Assembly (NCBI RefSeq): GCF_050107715.1
Contig: NZ_JBNILN010000011.1
Coordinates: forward strand, 47,202-111,201
Source of the DNA: Metabacillus_B sp050107715
GTDB taxonomy: Bacteria > Bacillota > Bacilli > Bacillales > Bacillaceae
Direction: 5' to 3'
Length of the DNA: 64,000 nt
The notes below the pieces were generated by a model. That model worked only from the letters and a program-made list of their open reading frames with translations. It had not been told where the DNA came from and made no database searches. Shown here piece after piece: positions 8,613 through 16,478 of this stretch (position 1 is its first letter; the number at the start of each line of letters is the position of its first letter). A program made the translations under genes and the position numbers.

Positions 8613-8740
8613 TTGCAAACTCCTCTTTTTAGCTTGTCCCGGAAGAAATCTTTTCCTTATTAGTCATTTATATAGATTATGATGCAAAAGTATACCCTCA
8701 AACTGCCTGCATTACGAAGATTGTCAGACACATGAAGGAA

Positions 8741-8764
8741 AGCCATCCAGATCGGATGGCTTTT
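8741..8764 (-). terminator. Terminator after the two-gene GerP-like operon
   Basis: AGCCATCC (8741-8748) and GGATGGCT (8754-8761) form a perfect 8-bp stem with a 5-base loop. T-runs are short on both strands (TTTT on plus). It lies four bases past the stop at 8768. Confidence 0.65.
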
Positions 8765-8767
8765 GCC

Positions 8768-9019
8768 TTAACTCTGATGAACAGGCTGATTATTCGATTC
8801 CTCGTTCTGGGTAAAATCTGAATCCATCACATCGTCATCCTGCACAATATTCACATTGTTTATGGATACATTGTTTTCTCCGATGATTTTTCCGAATCCG
8901 GCATTGCTCTTCATGCTGACGGTCCAATCATATTGCGAGTTGGTGCCGGTAAATACTCCTGAGTTGGCGGACAGCGCTGAAATATTGATGCTGTTAAAAT
9001 GGATCGTTAAGGTTTTCAT
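8768..9019 (-). CDS. Small GerPA/GerPF-like spore protein
   Basis: 83 residues. N-terminal MKTLTIHFNSINISALS, then NSGVFTGTNSQYDW and NAGFGKIIGENN, in register with the neighbouring paralogs. An acidic tail (DDDVMDSDF) follows. The ATG lies two bases after the TAA of the upstream paralog with no strong ribosome site, so translation is probably coupled. Second gene of the operon driven from the sigma-K-like promoter near 9301. Confidence 0.65.
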   Translation of the reverse strand: MKTLTIHFNSINISALSANSGVFTGTNSQYDWTVSMKSNAGFGKIIGENNVSINNVNIVQDDDVMDSDFTQNEESNNQPVHQS

Positions 9020-9021
9020 GC

Positions 9022-9264
9022 TTAGATTTGGGACACGGGCTGCGGATTTATATTTTCAGGCTGGGAAATCGCCATATCGAAAAGATCCTGGTCATTAATG
9101 ATATTCGTACAGCCAATTGCACATGAGTTTACGTAATTTCCGTTACCTGAATTGAACTTCCCTTGGGCGTTCCAATCAGGCTGGCTGTTCTGCCCAGAAG
9201 ATATAATAGAATTTGCCGCCATGCTTACGACATTAATTTGATTAAATACGACGGATACCGGCAT
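9022..9264 (-). CDS. Small GerPA/GerPF-like spore protein
   Basis: 80 residues beginning MPVSVVFNQINVVSM. It keeps the family pattern more loosely (ANSIISSGQNSQPDW, then NSGNGNYVNS) and has two Cys in its second half that the paralogs lack. GGAGG lies eight bases before the ATG. First gene of a two-gene minus-strand operon. Family assignment by pattern only; most divergent of the group. Confidence 0.6.
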   Translation of the reverse strand: MPVSVVFNQINVVSMAANSIISSGQNSQPDWNAQGKFNSGNGNYVNSCAIGCTNIINDQDLFDMAISQPENINPQPVSQI

Positions 9265-9300
9265 TCTCCAAACCTCCGTTTCTATCCTGCGAGTTTACGT

Positions 9301-9328
9301 TACTATATGTCTGGGATCAGGATCCTGT
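9301..9328 (-). promoter_or_regulatory. Candidate sigma-K promoter of the GerP-like operon
   Basis: Minus strand: AC (9328-9327), 17-base spacer, CATATAGTA (9309-9301), a perfect match to CATANNNTA. It is 37 bases upstream of the ATG at 9264. The B. subtilis gerP operon is known to be sigma-K dependent, which fits. Confidence 0.55.
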
Positions 9329-9470
9329 GAATGATGGAAAACCTGTTTGGAGCCTTTCATAGTAACATCCTTCTCTCCGCAAACATGCTTATCTATTTTT
9401 GCCATTCCATTTTAAACAGCAGTTTTGCTTCGACTAATATGGTAGAATCTGTTTCAAAGGGGGTTGATGT

Positions 9471-10006
9471 ATGCAGGAGAAAGAATGGAAAGCCATCGTG
9501 ACATGTGACCCCTCCTATGACGGACTGTTCTTCTACGGGGTACGGACAACAGACCGTCATGCCGGTCTAAAACTCCACTAAAAGTAAATGTTCTAACCCA
9601 CCCCTCTTCAGGTTATTTCATTCATCTCAATTTCCGTGCATGCAAAAGGTGCAGGCCTGGCGCGGAAAAAGACTGGGGACCGAAACTGCAGCTGATAAAC
9701 CAGGCTAAAGAGCTCATTCATGAAAGGTATAATGAGGATCTGACTCTAAAAGCTTTATCTTCCATGCTGTATATCAGCCCTTATTATTTCCGGAAGATAT
9801 TCGAGGAACTGGAGGGAAAATCCCCCTCCCGCTATGTACTGGAAACCCGGATCAACGCAGCTATGCCTCTTATTAAAGAAGGTTCTTATTCGATCATGGA
9901 CATCTCCCGCATGACCGGATTTAAAACACCTTCTCATTTTTCAAGAGTTTTTCAGCGGGTCACCGGGGCTCCGCCATCCTATTACAGACAGAAGGTGCCG
10001 CAATGA
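9471..10006 (+). pseudogene. adaA: adaA-like methylphosphotriester-DNA methyltransferase / AraC activator, disrupted
   Basis: The frame from ATG 9471 encodes the Ada N-domain (IVTCDPSYDGLFFYGVRTT) and hits a TAA at 9579. The adjacent frame from 9554 continues PSCRSKTP, then CKRC, then a full AraC-type helix-turn-helix domain (LYISPYYFRKIF to HFSRVFQRVTG) to the TGA at 10006. Between ACAACA and CCGTCA the family requires GIFCR (15 nt); only 2 nt remain, a net loss of 13 nt. This removes the methyl-accepting cysteine and shifts frame. The intact gene would sense methylated DNA and switch on repair genes. The HTH part could still be made from internal ATG 9764. Confidence 0.85.
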
Positions 10007-10896
10007 TTCGGATATACGCTGCTCTTGGAGGCCTCAGCCTTATATGGGGGCTTTCCTTTGTTTTTATAAAAATGCTGGTTGGACCGGCCGGCATGTGGGG
10101 GACGGTTTTTTTAAGATGTGCAGCAGGTGCTGTCCTCCTGCTGCCGATTTTGCTGGCAAAAAGAAATACGATTCCGCGTAGCATTCCGTGGGTTCCGCTC
10201 CTCATAGTCGGGGTTTTAAATACCGGGGTGCCATGGGGCTTAATCGCCCTTAGTGAAACGGTCATATCAAGTAGCTCCGCATCGATCCTGAACGCTACTG
10301 CTCCATTGTGGACCGGATTGATCGGCCTGCTCTTTTTTTCGGCTGTTCTAGCCATAAGACAGTGGATCGGACTGTTTATGGGACTGATCGGTATCCTGAT
10401 TTTCATAGACTTTGACGTTTTGAAGCTTGCACAGGAAAACTTTACGGGCGTCGGCACCATGCTGATTGCAACGTTATGCTATGGAACCTCAGCCCAGCTT
10501 ACAAGAAAGTATCTGGGGAACAGCGGGGTGCTGTTTACCACGTCTGTTTCTTTACTTGTTGGAGCGCTCGTAGGTCTGGTTGGCCTGCTATTCTCTCAGC
10601 CAATGGAACTCTCCGGGCTCGCAAATGGTCAGGTTATTCTTGCCGTGATCGGCCTCGGCTGTTTTGGATCAGGCATTGCCCAGCTTCTTTTTTATTACAT
10701 CACGAAAGAAGGCGGTCCGGAGGTTGCGGTTTCTGTGACCTTCCTGATTCCGGTTACCGCCTTGCTTTGGGGAGCTTTCCTCTTACAGGAGACAATTAGC
10801 TCTCATGCTATTTGGGGACTTTTAGTCATTTTAGCCGGCGTGTATCTTTCCACAAGGAAAAAGAAACCAGCCATTGCGGTCAGCGAGTCTGCGTAG
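10003..10896 (+). CDS. EamA-family (DMT superfamily) transporter
   Basis: 297 residues with about ten hydrophobic helices in two repeated EamA halves. GLSLIWGLSFVFIK at the N-terminus and YYITKEGGPEVAVSVTFLIPV in the second half are typical of the drug/metabolite exporters (RhaT/YdcZ-like group). The start ATG overlaps the TGA of the adaA pseudogene as ATGA, so it was probably translated with adaA in the ancestral operon. Substrate unknown; many relatives export amino acids or metabolites. Confidence 0.9.
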   Translation: MIRIYAALGGLSLIWGLSFVFIKMLVGPAGMWGTVFLRCAAGAVLLLPILLAKRNTIPRSIPWVPLLIVGVLNTGVPWGLIALSETVISSSSASILNATAPLWTGLIGLLFFSAVLAIRQWIGLFMGLIGILIFIDFDVLKLAQENFTGVGTMLIATLCYGTSAQLTRKYLGNSGVLFTTSVSLLVGALVGLVGLLFSQPMELSGLANGQVILAVIGLGCFGSGIAQLLFYYITKEGGPEVAVSVTFLIPVTALLWGAFLLQETISSHAIWGLLVILAGVYLSTRKKKPAIAVSESA

Positions 10897-10918
10897 AGGA
10901 AAAAAAGGAGAGTGTGAA

Positions 10919-11476
10919 ATGTTGGTTCCAACTGAGATCCGGGTTGTTATCGGGGCAGGTCCCTACAATAATAATCCCGGCTGGCTGCATACACAGGAAG
11001 AAGAGCTCAGCCTTCTTAATCCCCATCAGTGGGAAAAATGGTTTGAGCCTGATTCTGTCACCGCAATCCTAACAGAGCATGTTTGGGAGCATTTAACCTT
11101 TGAAGAAGGGGTTGAAGCAGCAAAGCTGTGCAGGCGATTCCTGAAAAAAAACGGCTACATCCGGTGTGCCGTTCCAGATGGTTTGTTTCCGGATGAAAGC
11201 TATCAGAGACTTGTGCAAATCGGGGGGCCTGGACCGGCAGATCACATTTGCGCCTCTCATCAAATCGTCTACAATTATAACACTCTGGCGAAGATGTTTG
11301 AGAAAGCCGGATTTATGGTCAAACTGCTTGAGTACTTTGACGAAACAGGCACCCCCCAAGTTCCGGATTGGGATGGAGAAAAGGGCGTAATTTTCCGTTC
11401 AAAAAAATACGATCCGAGGAACCAGGGAGAGCAGCTGCAATTTGCTTCCCTTATAGTGGATGCGGTGAAAGAATAA
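10919..11476 (+). CDS. SAM-dependent methyltransferase-like protein
   Basis: 185 residues. The segment ILTEHVWEHLTFEEGVEAAKLCRRFLKKNGYIRCAVPDG matches the C-terminal half of a Rossmann methyltransferase (acidic motif, then the RxLKxGGxxRxAxPD strand), as in short predicted methyltransferases of the COG4627 type. The usual glycine-rich SAM motif is reduced to VVIGAGPYNNNPGW near the N-terminus. ATG 10919 has AAGGAG nine bases upstream; longer frames have none. Probably cotranscribed with the exporter. Substrate unknown. Confidence 0.7.
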   Translation: MLVPTEIRVVIGAGPYNNNPGWLHTQEEELSLLNPHQWEKWFEPDSVTAILTEHVWEHLTFEEGVEAAKLCRRFLKKNGYIRCAVPDGLFPDESYQRLVQIGGPGPADHICASHQIVYNYNTLAKMFEKAGFMVKLLEYFDETGTPQVPDWDGEKGVIFRSKKYDPRNQGEQLQFASLIVDAVKE

Positions 11477-11505
11477 TCTAGTTGTTATTCCCTTTACTGG
11501 ATACA

Positions 11506-11748
11506 TTATTTTGTTATACGGGACACAGAATGTGAAATCCTGAATTCATAAAGTTTTTCTGCCAGAAAACTTGCTGCCAGCCCGATCAGCAAAGGCATAA
11601 AGGAGCCAGCGGAAAGGGAAAGTCCATTCTCATTAATAATTAAACTAAACTCAAAGCTTAGCCATGGGATCCTATATAGTTGGCCGATTGCTGTAAACAG
11701 TGCAGCTGCTCCTGCAAAACTCAGAAAAGCAATTAAAATTTTTTTCAA
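11506..11748 (-). CDS. Small membrane protein of unknown function
   Basis: 80 residues from a TTG start with GGGAGG eight bases upstream; a longer frame to 11796 lacks a site. Two hydrophobic segments, about residues 3-25 and 48-65, flank a central polar part, and the C-terminus is basic (EFRISHSVSRITK). I do not recognise a family. It stands alone between the methyltransferase-like gene (convergent) and nadE. Confidence 0.6.
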   Translation of the reverse strand: MKKILIAFLSFAGAAALFTAIGQLYRIPWLSFEFSLIINENGLSLSAGSFMPLLIGLAASFLAEKLYEFRISHSVSRITK

Positions 11749-11853
11749 TTCAAGCACCTCCCTTTTTAACGATGCCATATATTTACCGTATTCCACATAT
11801 TGATGGGGCTATATCTTAGATGCTATTATGAGCTCAATTCATATGCCCCCTTC

Positions 11854-11888
11854 AAAAAAACAGACCAGGTCGCCCCGGTCTGTTTTTA
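11854..11888 (-). terminator. Bidirectional terminator after nadE
   Basis: CAGACC (11861-11866) and GGTCTG (11877-11882) form the stem; seven T follow on the minus strand and five on the plus. It abuts the nadE stop at 11889 and closes the NAD salvage operon. Confidence 0.85.
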
Positions 11889-12710
11889 TTATTCTTTCCA
11901 CCAGCCGTCAAACATTGTCGCAGGCAGCTGCCTCTTATGCTCAGTGACGGAATAGCGATTTTCAATTTTTTCAGCCGTTACTTTTGACACTTCCTTGCCT
12001 TCCAGATAGTCATCCAGTTCATCATACGTAATTCCGAGCTCCGTCTCATCAGACTGCTGAGGTTTATCATCAAGCAAGTCCGCGGTAGGAGCTTTCATAT
12101 AGAGGCTTTCCGGGCAGCCTAGTTCTCTTAGAAGAGCTTTACCCTGCCTTTTTGTCAGCCCTGTCAGCGGGAGAACATCGGCACCGCCATCTCCATATTT
12201 TGTGAAGAAGCCGGTAACTGCCTCTGCAGCATGATCCGTACCGGTTACAAGTAAACCGTGCTGACCTCCGAATGCATATTGAGCGGTCATCCGAATCCGT
12301 GCTTTGACATTTCCTTTATGATAATCGGCAAGCTTTTCTTCATCGGATTCATTATATGTACTTGTAAATCCGTCAACGGCCTGTGAAATATTAAAACTGA
12401 CAACCTTATCCGGTTTGATGAAATCGAATACAAGCTCCGCATCTTTTTCATCATGCTGAACGTTGTAGGGAAGCCGAACGGCGAGAAATGTTGCTTCATA
12501 GCCTTCTTCGCGCAGCTCTTCTACAGCCATCTGATTCAGTTTTCCGGCTAAAGTTGAATCCTGGCCAAGACTGATGCCAAGTACGTAGCCCTTTGCTTTC
12601 GTGGCCTTAATATACTCTTTTAAAAAATCGACCCGTTTCCTGATTTCCTTTGCCGGATCAAGATCAGGCTGCACGTTTAATGCTTTCATGATTTGTTTCT
12701 GCAAGCTCAC
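11889..12710 (-). CDS. nadE: NH3-dependent NAD+ synthetase
   Basis: Amidates deamido-NAD to NAD using ATP and ammonia in the cytoplasm; last gene of the salvage operon. 273 residues, close to B. subtilis NadE (272). Family motifs: GKVKAR-like KGNVKARIRM, GTDHAAEAVTGFFTKYGDGGAD, LTGLTKRQGK and the C-terminal EHKRQLPATMFDGWW. The PP-loop reads GISLGQDST where the family normally has SGGQDS, so one loop glycine is Leu. GTG 12710 is taken as the start because AAGGAGG is eight bases upstream; the longer frame would overlap nadD. Confidence 0.95.
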   Translation of the reverse strand: MSLQKQIMKALNVQPDLDPAKEIRKRVDFLKEYIKATKAKGYVLGISLGQDSTLAGKLNQMAVEELREEGYEATFLAVRLPYNVQHDEKDAELVFDFIKPDKVVSFNISQAVDGFTSTYNESDEEKLADYHKGNVKARIRMTAQYAFGGQHGLLVTGTDHAAEAVTGFFTKYGDGGADVLPLTGLTKRQGKALLRELGCPESLYMKAPTADLLDDKPQQSDETELGITYDELDDYLEGKEVSKVTAEKIENRYSVTEHKRQLPATMFDGWWKE

Positions 12711-12732
12711 TATTACGTCCTCCTTCTGGAAA

Positions 12733-13350
12733 TTAAGACTGATAAAGACCATGCTCTTTTATATAGTCATAACAGGCATCAGGCAGCAGGTAACGCGGTT
12801 CTCCGCCTTTTGCAAGCTCATCCCTTATATAGGTGCTGCTGATTTCCATAGCTAAACCCTTATCAATCAAATGGAAGCGGGTTCCATCATCATAGTTGCG
12901 CAAAAAGGGAGAGCGGGAAATTGTCTTTAACATATCTATACCATTTCGGGCCATGACGATAAACTTATTATTGGCAATTAGTTCATCGGAATACTTCCAT
13001 TTCCCTCCCGCAATGTCTTCAAGCAGATCTGCTCCCATAATAAACGACAGTTCATCATCCGGAAAAACCGTATGAAAATGCTGCATCGTATGATAGGTGT
13101 AGACGTTCCAGCTTTCCTGCTTCATTTCATAGTCATCAAGTGAAAATTTGGAATTGTTCCTGAGAGCGAGCTTGAGCATGGAAATACGGTGTTCATCTGT
13201 CGTATTCAGCCGCTTATCTTTTCTTTTGCTCGAGCAGGGAAGAAAAATAACACGGTCCAGCTTGCAGCGGTGTGCTACCGTGCTTGCCGTCCATAAATGA
13301 ACATTTGTCACGGGATCAAAGGAGCTTCCATAGATACCGATTTTAGCCAT
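12733..13350 (-). CDS. nadD: Nicotinate-nucleotide adenylyltransferase
   Basis: Transfers AMP to nicotinate mononucleotide to form deamido-NAD. 205 residues. Nucleotidyltransferase motif GSSFDPVTNVHL near the N-terminus (usual GGSFDPIHxGHL, so the first His of HxGH is Thr here) and the C-terminal EISSTYIRDEL (ISSTxIR). The middle GADLLEDI is typical. AAAGGGTGAGT precedes the ATG. Position between pncB and nadE supports the assignment. Bacilli normally have another nadD near the ribosome/yqe genes, so this may be a salvage-dedicated copy; that is inference. Confidence 0.88.
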   Translation of the reverse strand: MAKIGIYGSSFDPVTNVHLWTASTVAHRCKLDRVIFLPCSSKRKDKRLNTTDEHRISMLKLALRNNSKFSLDDYEMKQESWNVYTYHTMQHFHTVFPDDELSFIMGADLLEDIAGGKWKYSDELIANNKFIVMARNGIDMLKTISRSPFLRNYDDGTRFHLIDKGLAMEISSTYIRDELAKGGEPRYLLPDACYDYIKEHGLYQS

Positions 13351-13357
13351 TCATCAC

Positions 13358-14824
13358 TCACCCTTTTCTGATTTGCTCGACCTTATCCTTAATCTCCCGT
13401 ATGTTTCTCATCTTATTTTCCCAGCATTTCTCACTAAGGTCCACCGGATAATCCTCAGGGTTAAGCTTTCTTCTGTACTCATCCCAAAGCTCCTCCAGAT
13501 TTTCCCTAACTTTGCTCTGTATTTTCTGAATAGATGGGAGATCATAAATCATTTTCCCATTAGCGAAAATATCCTTGTGAAGGTCGCGGGCCACAAAATC
13601 AGTTACAAACTTGCTGATGTACGTATGGACAGGATGAAACATTTTCAGCCGTTCCTCTTCATTCGGGTTTTCTTCTTCAAGTGCAATATAATCGCCTTCT
13701 GATTTATGATTGTTGGTATTAATGATCCGATATATCCGCTTCATCCCCGGAGTAGTCACTTTTTCGGGATTACCGCTTATTTTGATCGTATCCGCCATTA
13801 CTCCATTTTCATCCTCTATGCTAACGAGTTTGTATACCCCGCCTAAAGCCGGCTGATCGTATGCAGTTATCAGCTTTGTGCCGATTCCCCACGTATCGAT
13901 CCGAGCCCCTTGAGACTTTAGGTTCATAATGGTGTCTTCATCCAAATCATTTGATGCAATAATGTGTGTCTCGGTAAATCCGGCTTCATCCAGCATTTTT
14001 CTGGCTTTTTTTGAGAGGTATGCCATATCGCCGCTATCAAGGCGGATCCCTTTAAAGTTGATTTGATCCCCAAGCTCCTGGGCAACCCTGATCGCGTTCG
14101 GAACGCCTGACTTCAGCGTATCATATGTATCAACAAGAAACACGCAATCTTTGTGGCGCCGCGCGTATTTATGGAACGCTGTATATTCATCACGGTAAGC
14201 CTGAACGAGAGCATGGGCATGGGTGCCGGCTGCCGGTATTCCAAATAGCTTTGCCGCCCGTACATTCGAAGTCGCTTCAAGACCGCCAATAAAGGCCGCC
14301 CTTGTGCCCCAAAGAGCCGCATCCATTTCATGAGCTCTTCTGGATCCGAATTCCATGACGGTCTGGTCTCCCACAGCCTGCTTAATTCTGCATGCCTTCG
14401 TTGCAATGAGAGTCTGGAAATTTACAATATTCAAAAGTGCCGTTTCAATGAGCTGAGCTTCTGCAAGCGGAGCCTCGACCCGAATCATTGGCTCGCCTCC
14501 AAAAACCAGCTCCCCCTCTTCCATCGAACGGACCGATCCTGTAAACCTCATATCCTTTAAAAAGGTCAGAAAATCATCCTGATAGCCAAGTTCTTTTAAA
14601 AATTCCAGATCACTTTCCGTAAACTGAAATTCTTCCAGGTATTGAATGACGCGCTCAAGTCCTGCAAAAACCGCATACCCATTCCCAAATGGCAGCCTTC
14701 TGAAAAACAATTCAAAAACAGCTTTCCGGTTATGGACTCCATCCTCCCAGTACGTCTCCGCCATGTTAATTTGATAAAGATCCGTGTGAAGCGCCATGCT
14801 GTCATCTTCATATTTGTGTTGCAT
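13358..14824 (-). CDS. pncB: Nicotinate phosphoribosyltransferase
   Basis: Converts nicotinate and PRPP to nicotinate mononucleotide (Preiss-Handler pathway). 488 residues, normal length. Motifs seen: HTDLYQINMAETYW at the N-terminus, EFGSRRAHEMDAALWGTRAAFIGG with the conserved RR/H of the active site, GTHAHALVQAYRDE, and IRLDSGDMAYLS for phosphoribosyl binding. GAGAGGAG lies about nine bases upstream of the ATG. Third gene of the nrtR operon, 24 bases after pncA. Confidence 0.97.
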   Translation of the reverse strand: MQHKYEDDSMALHTDLYQINMAETYWEDGVHNRKAVFELFFRRLPFGNGYAVFAGLERVIQYLEEFQFTESDLEFLKELGYQDDFLTFLKDMRFTGSVRSMEEGELVFGGEPMIRVEAPLAEAQLIETALLNIVNFQTLIATKACRIKQAVGDQTVMEFGSRRAHEMDAALWGTRAAFIGGLEATSNVRAAKLFGIPAAGTHAHALVQAYRDEYTAFHKYARRHKDCVFLVDTYDTLKSGVPNAIRVAQELGDQINFKGIRLDSGDMAYLSKKARKMLDEAGFTETHIIASNDLDEDTIMNLKSQGARIDTWGIGTKLITAYDQPALGGVYKLVSIEDENGVMADTIKISGNPEKVTTPGMKRIYRIINTNNHKSEGDYIALEEENPNEEERLKMFHPVHTYISKFVTDFVARDLHKDIFANGKMIYDLPSIQKIQSKVRENLEELWDEYRRKLNPEDYPVDLSEKCWENKMRNIREIKDKVEQIRKG

Positions 14825-14848
14825 TGAAACGATCTCCTCTCCATCCAG

Positions 14849-15397
14849 CTACAGAATTTGTGCGTTTAAGCTGCCTTTAAAATGTCTCAGTGCCCATTTG
14901 TGGCCTTCCTGGTCAAAGCTTGCAGCTGCTTGTTCATAAACGGTGATTCTAAATCCTTTGTTGTAAGCATCAACAGCCGTATGAAGAACACATATATCCG
15001 TACATACGCCGATAAGATGAATGTCGTTGATTCCTCTCTCTCTGAGAAGGATTTCCAAATTTGTTCCTGCAAATGCGCTGTACCGTGTTTTGTCCATCCA
15101 AATCACATGATCAGCCTGCTTGTTTTTGCTGTAAACTTCTTGAAGCCTGCCGTAAAGGTGCCTTCCCTCTGTCCCTTCGATATTATGCGGCGGATAAAGA
15201 GCCGTCTCCGGATGGAACGGGTCATTCCTTTTATGAACATCCACAGCAAAAATCACCGGTTCCTTTAACTCTATAAACTCTTCGGTAATTCTGACGATCT
15301 CCGGTTCGATTGACTGACCCGGCTTTCCGCAAGTAAGCGCCCCATCCTCAGCTACAAAATCATTTGTGTAATCAATCACAAGTAAAGCTTTGGTCAT
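14849..15397 (-). CDS. pncA: Nicotinamidase
   Basis: Isochorismatase-family hydrolase that deamidates nicotinamide to nicotinate, the entry step for the operon. 182 residues. Catalytic triad visible: Asp in LLVIDYTNDF, Lys in WMDKTRYSAF, and nucleophile Cys in GVCTDICVLHTA. ATG 15397 sits seven bases after AGGAGG; the ATG two codons earlier is too close to it. Follows nrtR by 15 bases. Confidence 0.95.
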   Translation of the reverse strand: MTKALLVIDYTNDFVAEDGALTCGKPGQSIEPEIVRITEEFIELKEPVIFAVDVHKRNDPFHPETALYPPHNIEGTEGRHLYGRLQEVYSKNKQADHVIWMDKTRYSAFAGTNLEILLRERGINDIHLIGVCTDICVLHTAVDAYNKGFRITVYEQAAASFDQEGHKWALRHFKGSLNAQIL

Positions 15398-15412
15398 TTT
15401 CATTCCTCCTGT

Positions 15413-16198
15413 TCAATAGCGAGCTGTATAAATCGGCTTGATAACGTCCAGATCTGTGAACCGGTACAGTTTGGCAGGTTTCTTCGATGTTCTCGCTGTC
15501 ATTTTCCCTTCAGCTTCTTTAATAAAAGGCAGGGTCTTTATTTTTCTGGCAAACGATTGATCGCTTTTGATGGCCGGATCATCGGTCACTGTAAGCAAAA
15601 CGGCCTGAAGCTCGGAGTAAGTAAATTCGCCCGGCAAAAAATTTTTTACGGCTGTAGTCTGCAATAAATCAGATCTTATTTCCCTGATGGCATCAGTGAT
15701 CAGCCGGCTGTGATCAAAAGCAAGCTGGATGGAATCCAAATCCTCGAGTCGGAAAAGCTGCACTTCAGCCGCATCATCCTCAGCCCGTCTATCTTTAAGG
15801 GCATCTTCCGGGACAATGGCGTAATGAGCGTTGGATAAAATCCAGCCGCGCGGGTCTCTGCCAGGTCTGTCATACATCCCGTAATGCTTCATATGGATCC
15901 CGCGTACACCTGTTTCCTCCAGCAGTTCTCTGTGCGCAGCTTCAAGCGCGGTCTCATCCGGCTGGACAAAACCTCCCGGAAGTGCCCATTTGCCGCCCTC
16001 AATATTCGGGATTCCTTCTGCCGTCATTTCTGTTCTTTTAATCAGCAATAGCATTAAACTGACGACCGGGGGCTTATGCTCCATTTTTTCTGAGTGAAGG
16101 GTAAACACTGCGATATCGGATGTATAGCCATCCGGCGTTCTGTAGTCGCTCACACGGTAATGCTCTAAGGCTTCATGATTCGGGTTCTTTTTTTCCAA
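15413..16198 (-). CDS. nrtR: NrtR: Nudix-domain transcriptional regulator of NAD metabolism
   Basis: 261 residues. The N-terminal half is a Nudix domain with box GGFVQPDETALEAAHRELLEETGV, close to the GX5EX7REUXEEXGU consensus. The C-terminal third (PGEFTYSELQAVLLTV to TSKKPAKLYRF) is the winged-helix DNA-binding region of the NrtR family. Characterised NrtR proteins sense ADP-ribose and repress NAD genes. Here it heads nrtR-pncA-pncB-nadD-nadE and a palindrome covers its promoter, so autorepression is likely. TTG start, with a weak GGTG site six bases upstream, consistent with low expression. Confidence 0.9.
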   Translation of the reverse strand: MEKKNPNHEALEHYRVSDYRTPDGYTSDIAVFTLHSEKMEHKPPVVSLMLLLIKRTEMTAEGIPNIEGGKWALPGGFVQPDETALEAAHRELLEETGVRGIHMKHYGMYDRPGRDPRGWILSNAHYAIVPEDALKDRRAEDDAAEVQLFRLEDLDSIQLAFDHSRLITDAIREIRSDLLQTTAVKNFLPGEFTYSELQAVLLTVTDDPAIKSDQSFARKIKTLPFIKEAEGKMTARTSKKPAKLYRFTDLDVIKPIYTARY

Positions 16199-16215
16199 TC
16201 GATCACCAACTTTTT

Positions 16216-16267
16216 AATTAACATTTTGTTAATTGCAATTGTAATACACAGATGCCTGGAAAGTCAA
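16216..16267 (-). promoter_or_regulatory. Promoter and NrtR operator of the NAD salvage operon
   Basis: Minus strand: -35 TTGACT (16267-16262), 18-base spacer, -10 TACAAT (16243-16238). Immediately downstream lies the perfect inverted repeat AATTAACA-TTT-TGTTAATT (plus 16216-16234), covering the expected transcription start. Placement suits repression by the divergently unneeded, first-gene regulator NrtR. The remaining gap up to 16453 holds no recognised element. Confidence 0.75.
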
Positions 16268-16453
16268 CAAGGATCCTTTAAACAGGTAAAATTGATGAGT
16301 ATTCTTCTTCACGCTTAATTTGGGATGTTTTAACCCTTTCGTGTGCTGAAGAACTATGAAACCCTTTGGGACAGATGGACTCCAGGAAAAGCGTTTGAGG
16401 AGCAAGGCGATTCGTCAATAAAGCGGACGGCTGCAGAAGAAATGGATCAACAG

Positions 16454-16474
16454 AAAAAAACAGCGTGGCCGCTG
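16454..16474 (-). terminator. Terminator of the chemoreceptor gene
   Basis: Minus strand CAGCG-GCCA-CGCTG followed by seven T, four bases past the stop at 16479. Confidence 0.8.
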
Positions 16475-16478
16475 CTTC

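Noticed and set aside
16270..16453. Possible gene remnant on the plus strand (open frame with FRVLKNYETLWDRWTPG)
   Set aside because: No start with ribosome site, no recognised family; it ends in the chemoreceptor terminator. Could be a relic, but unsupported.
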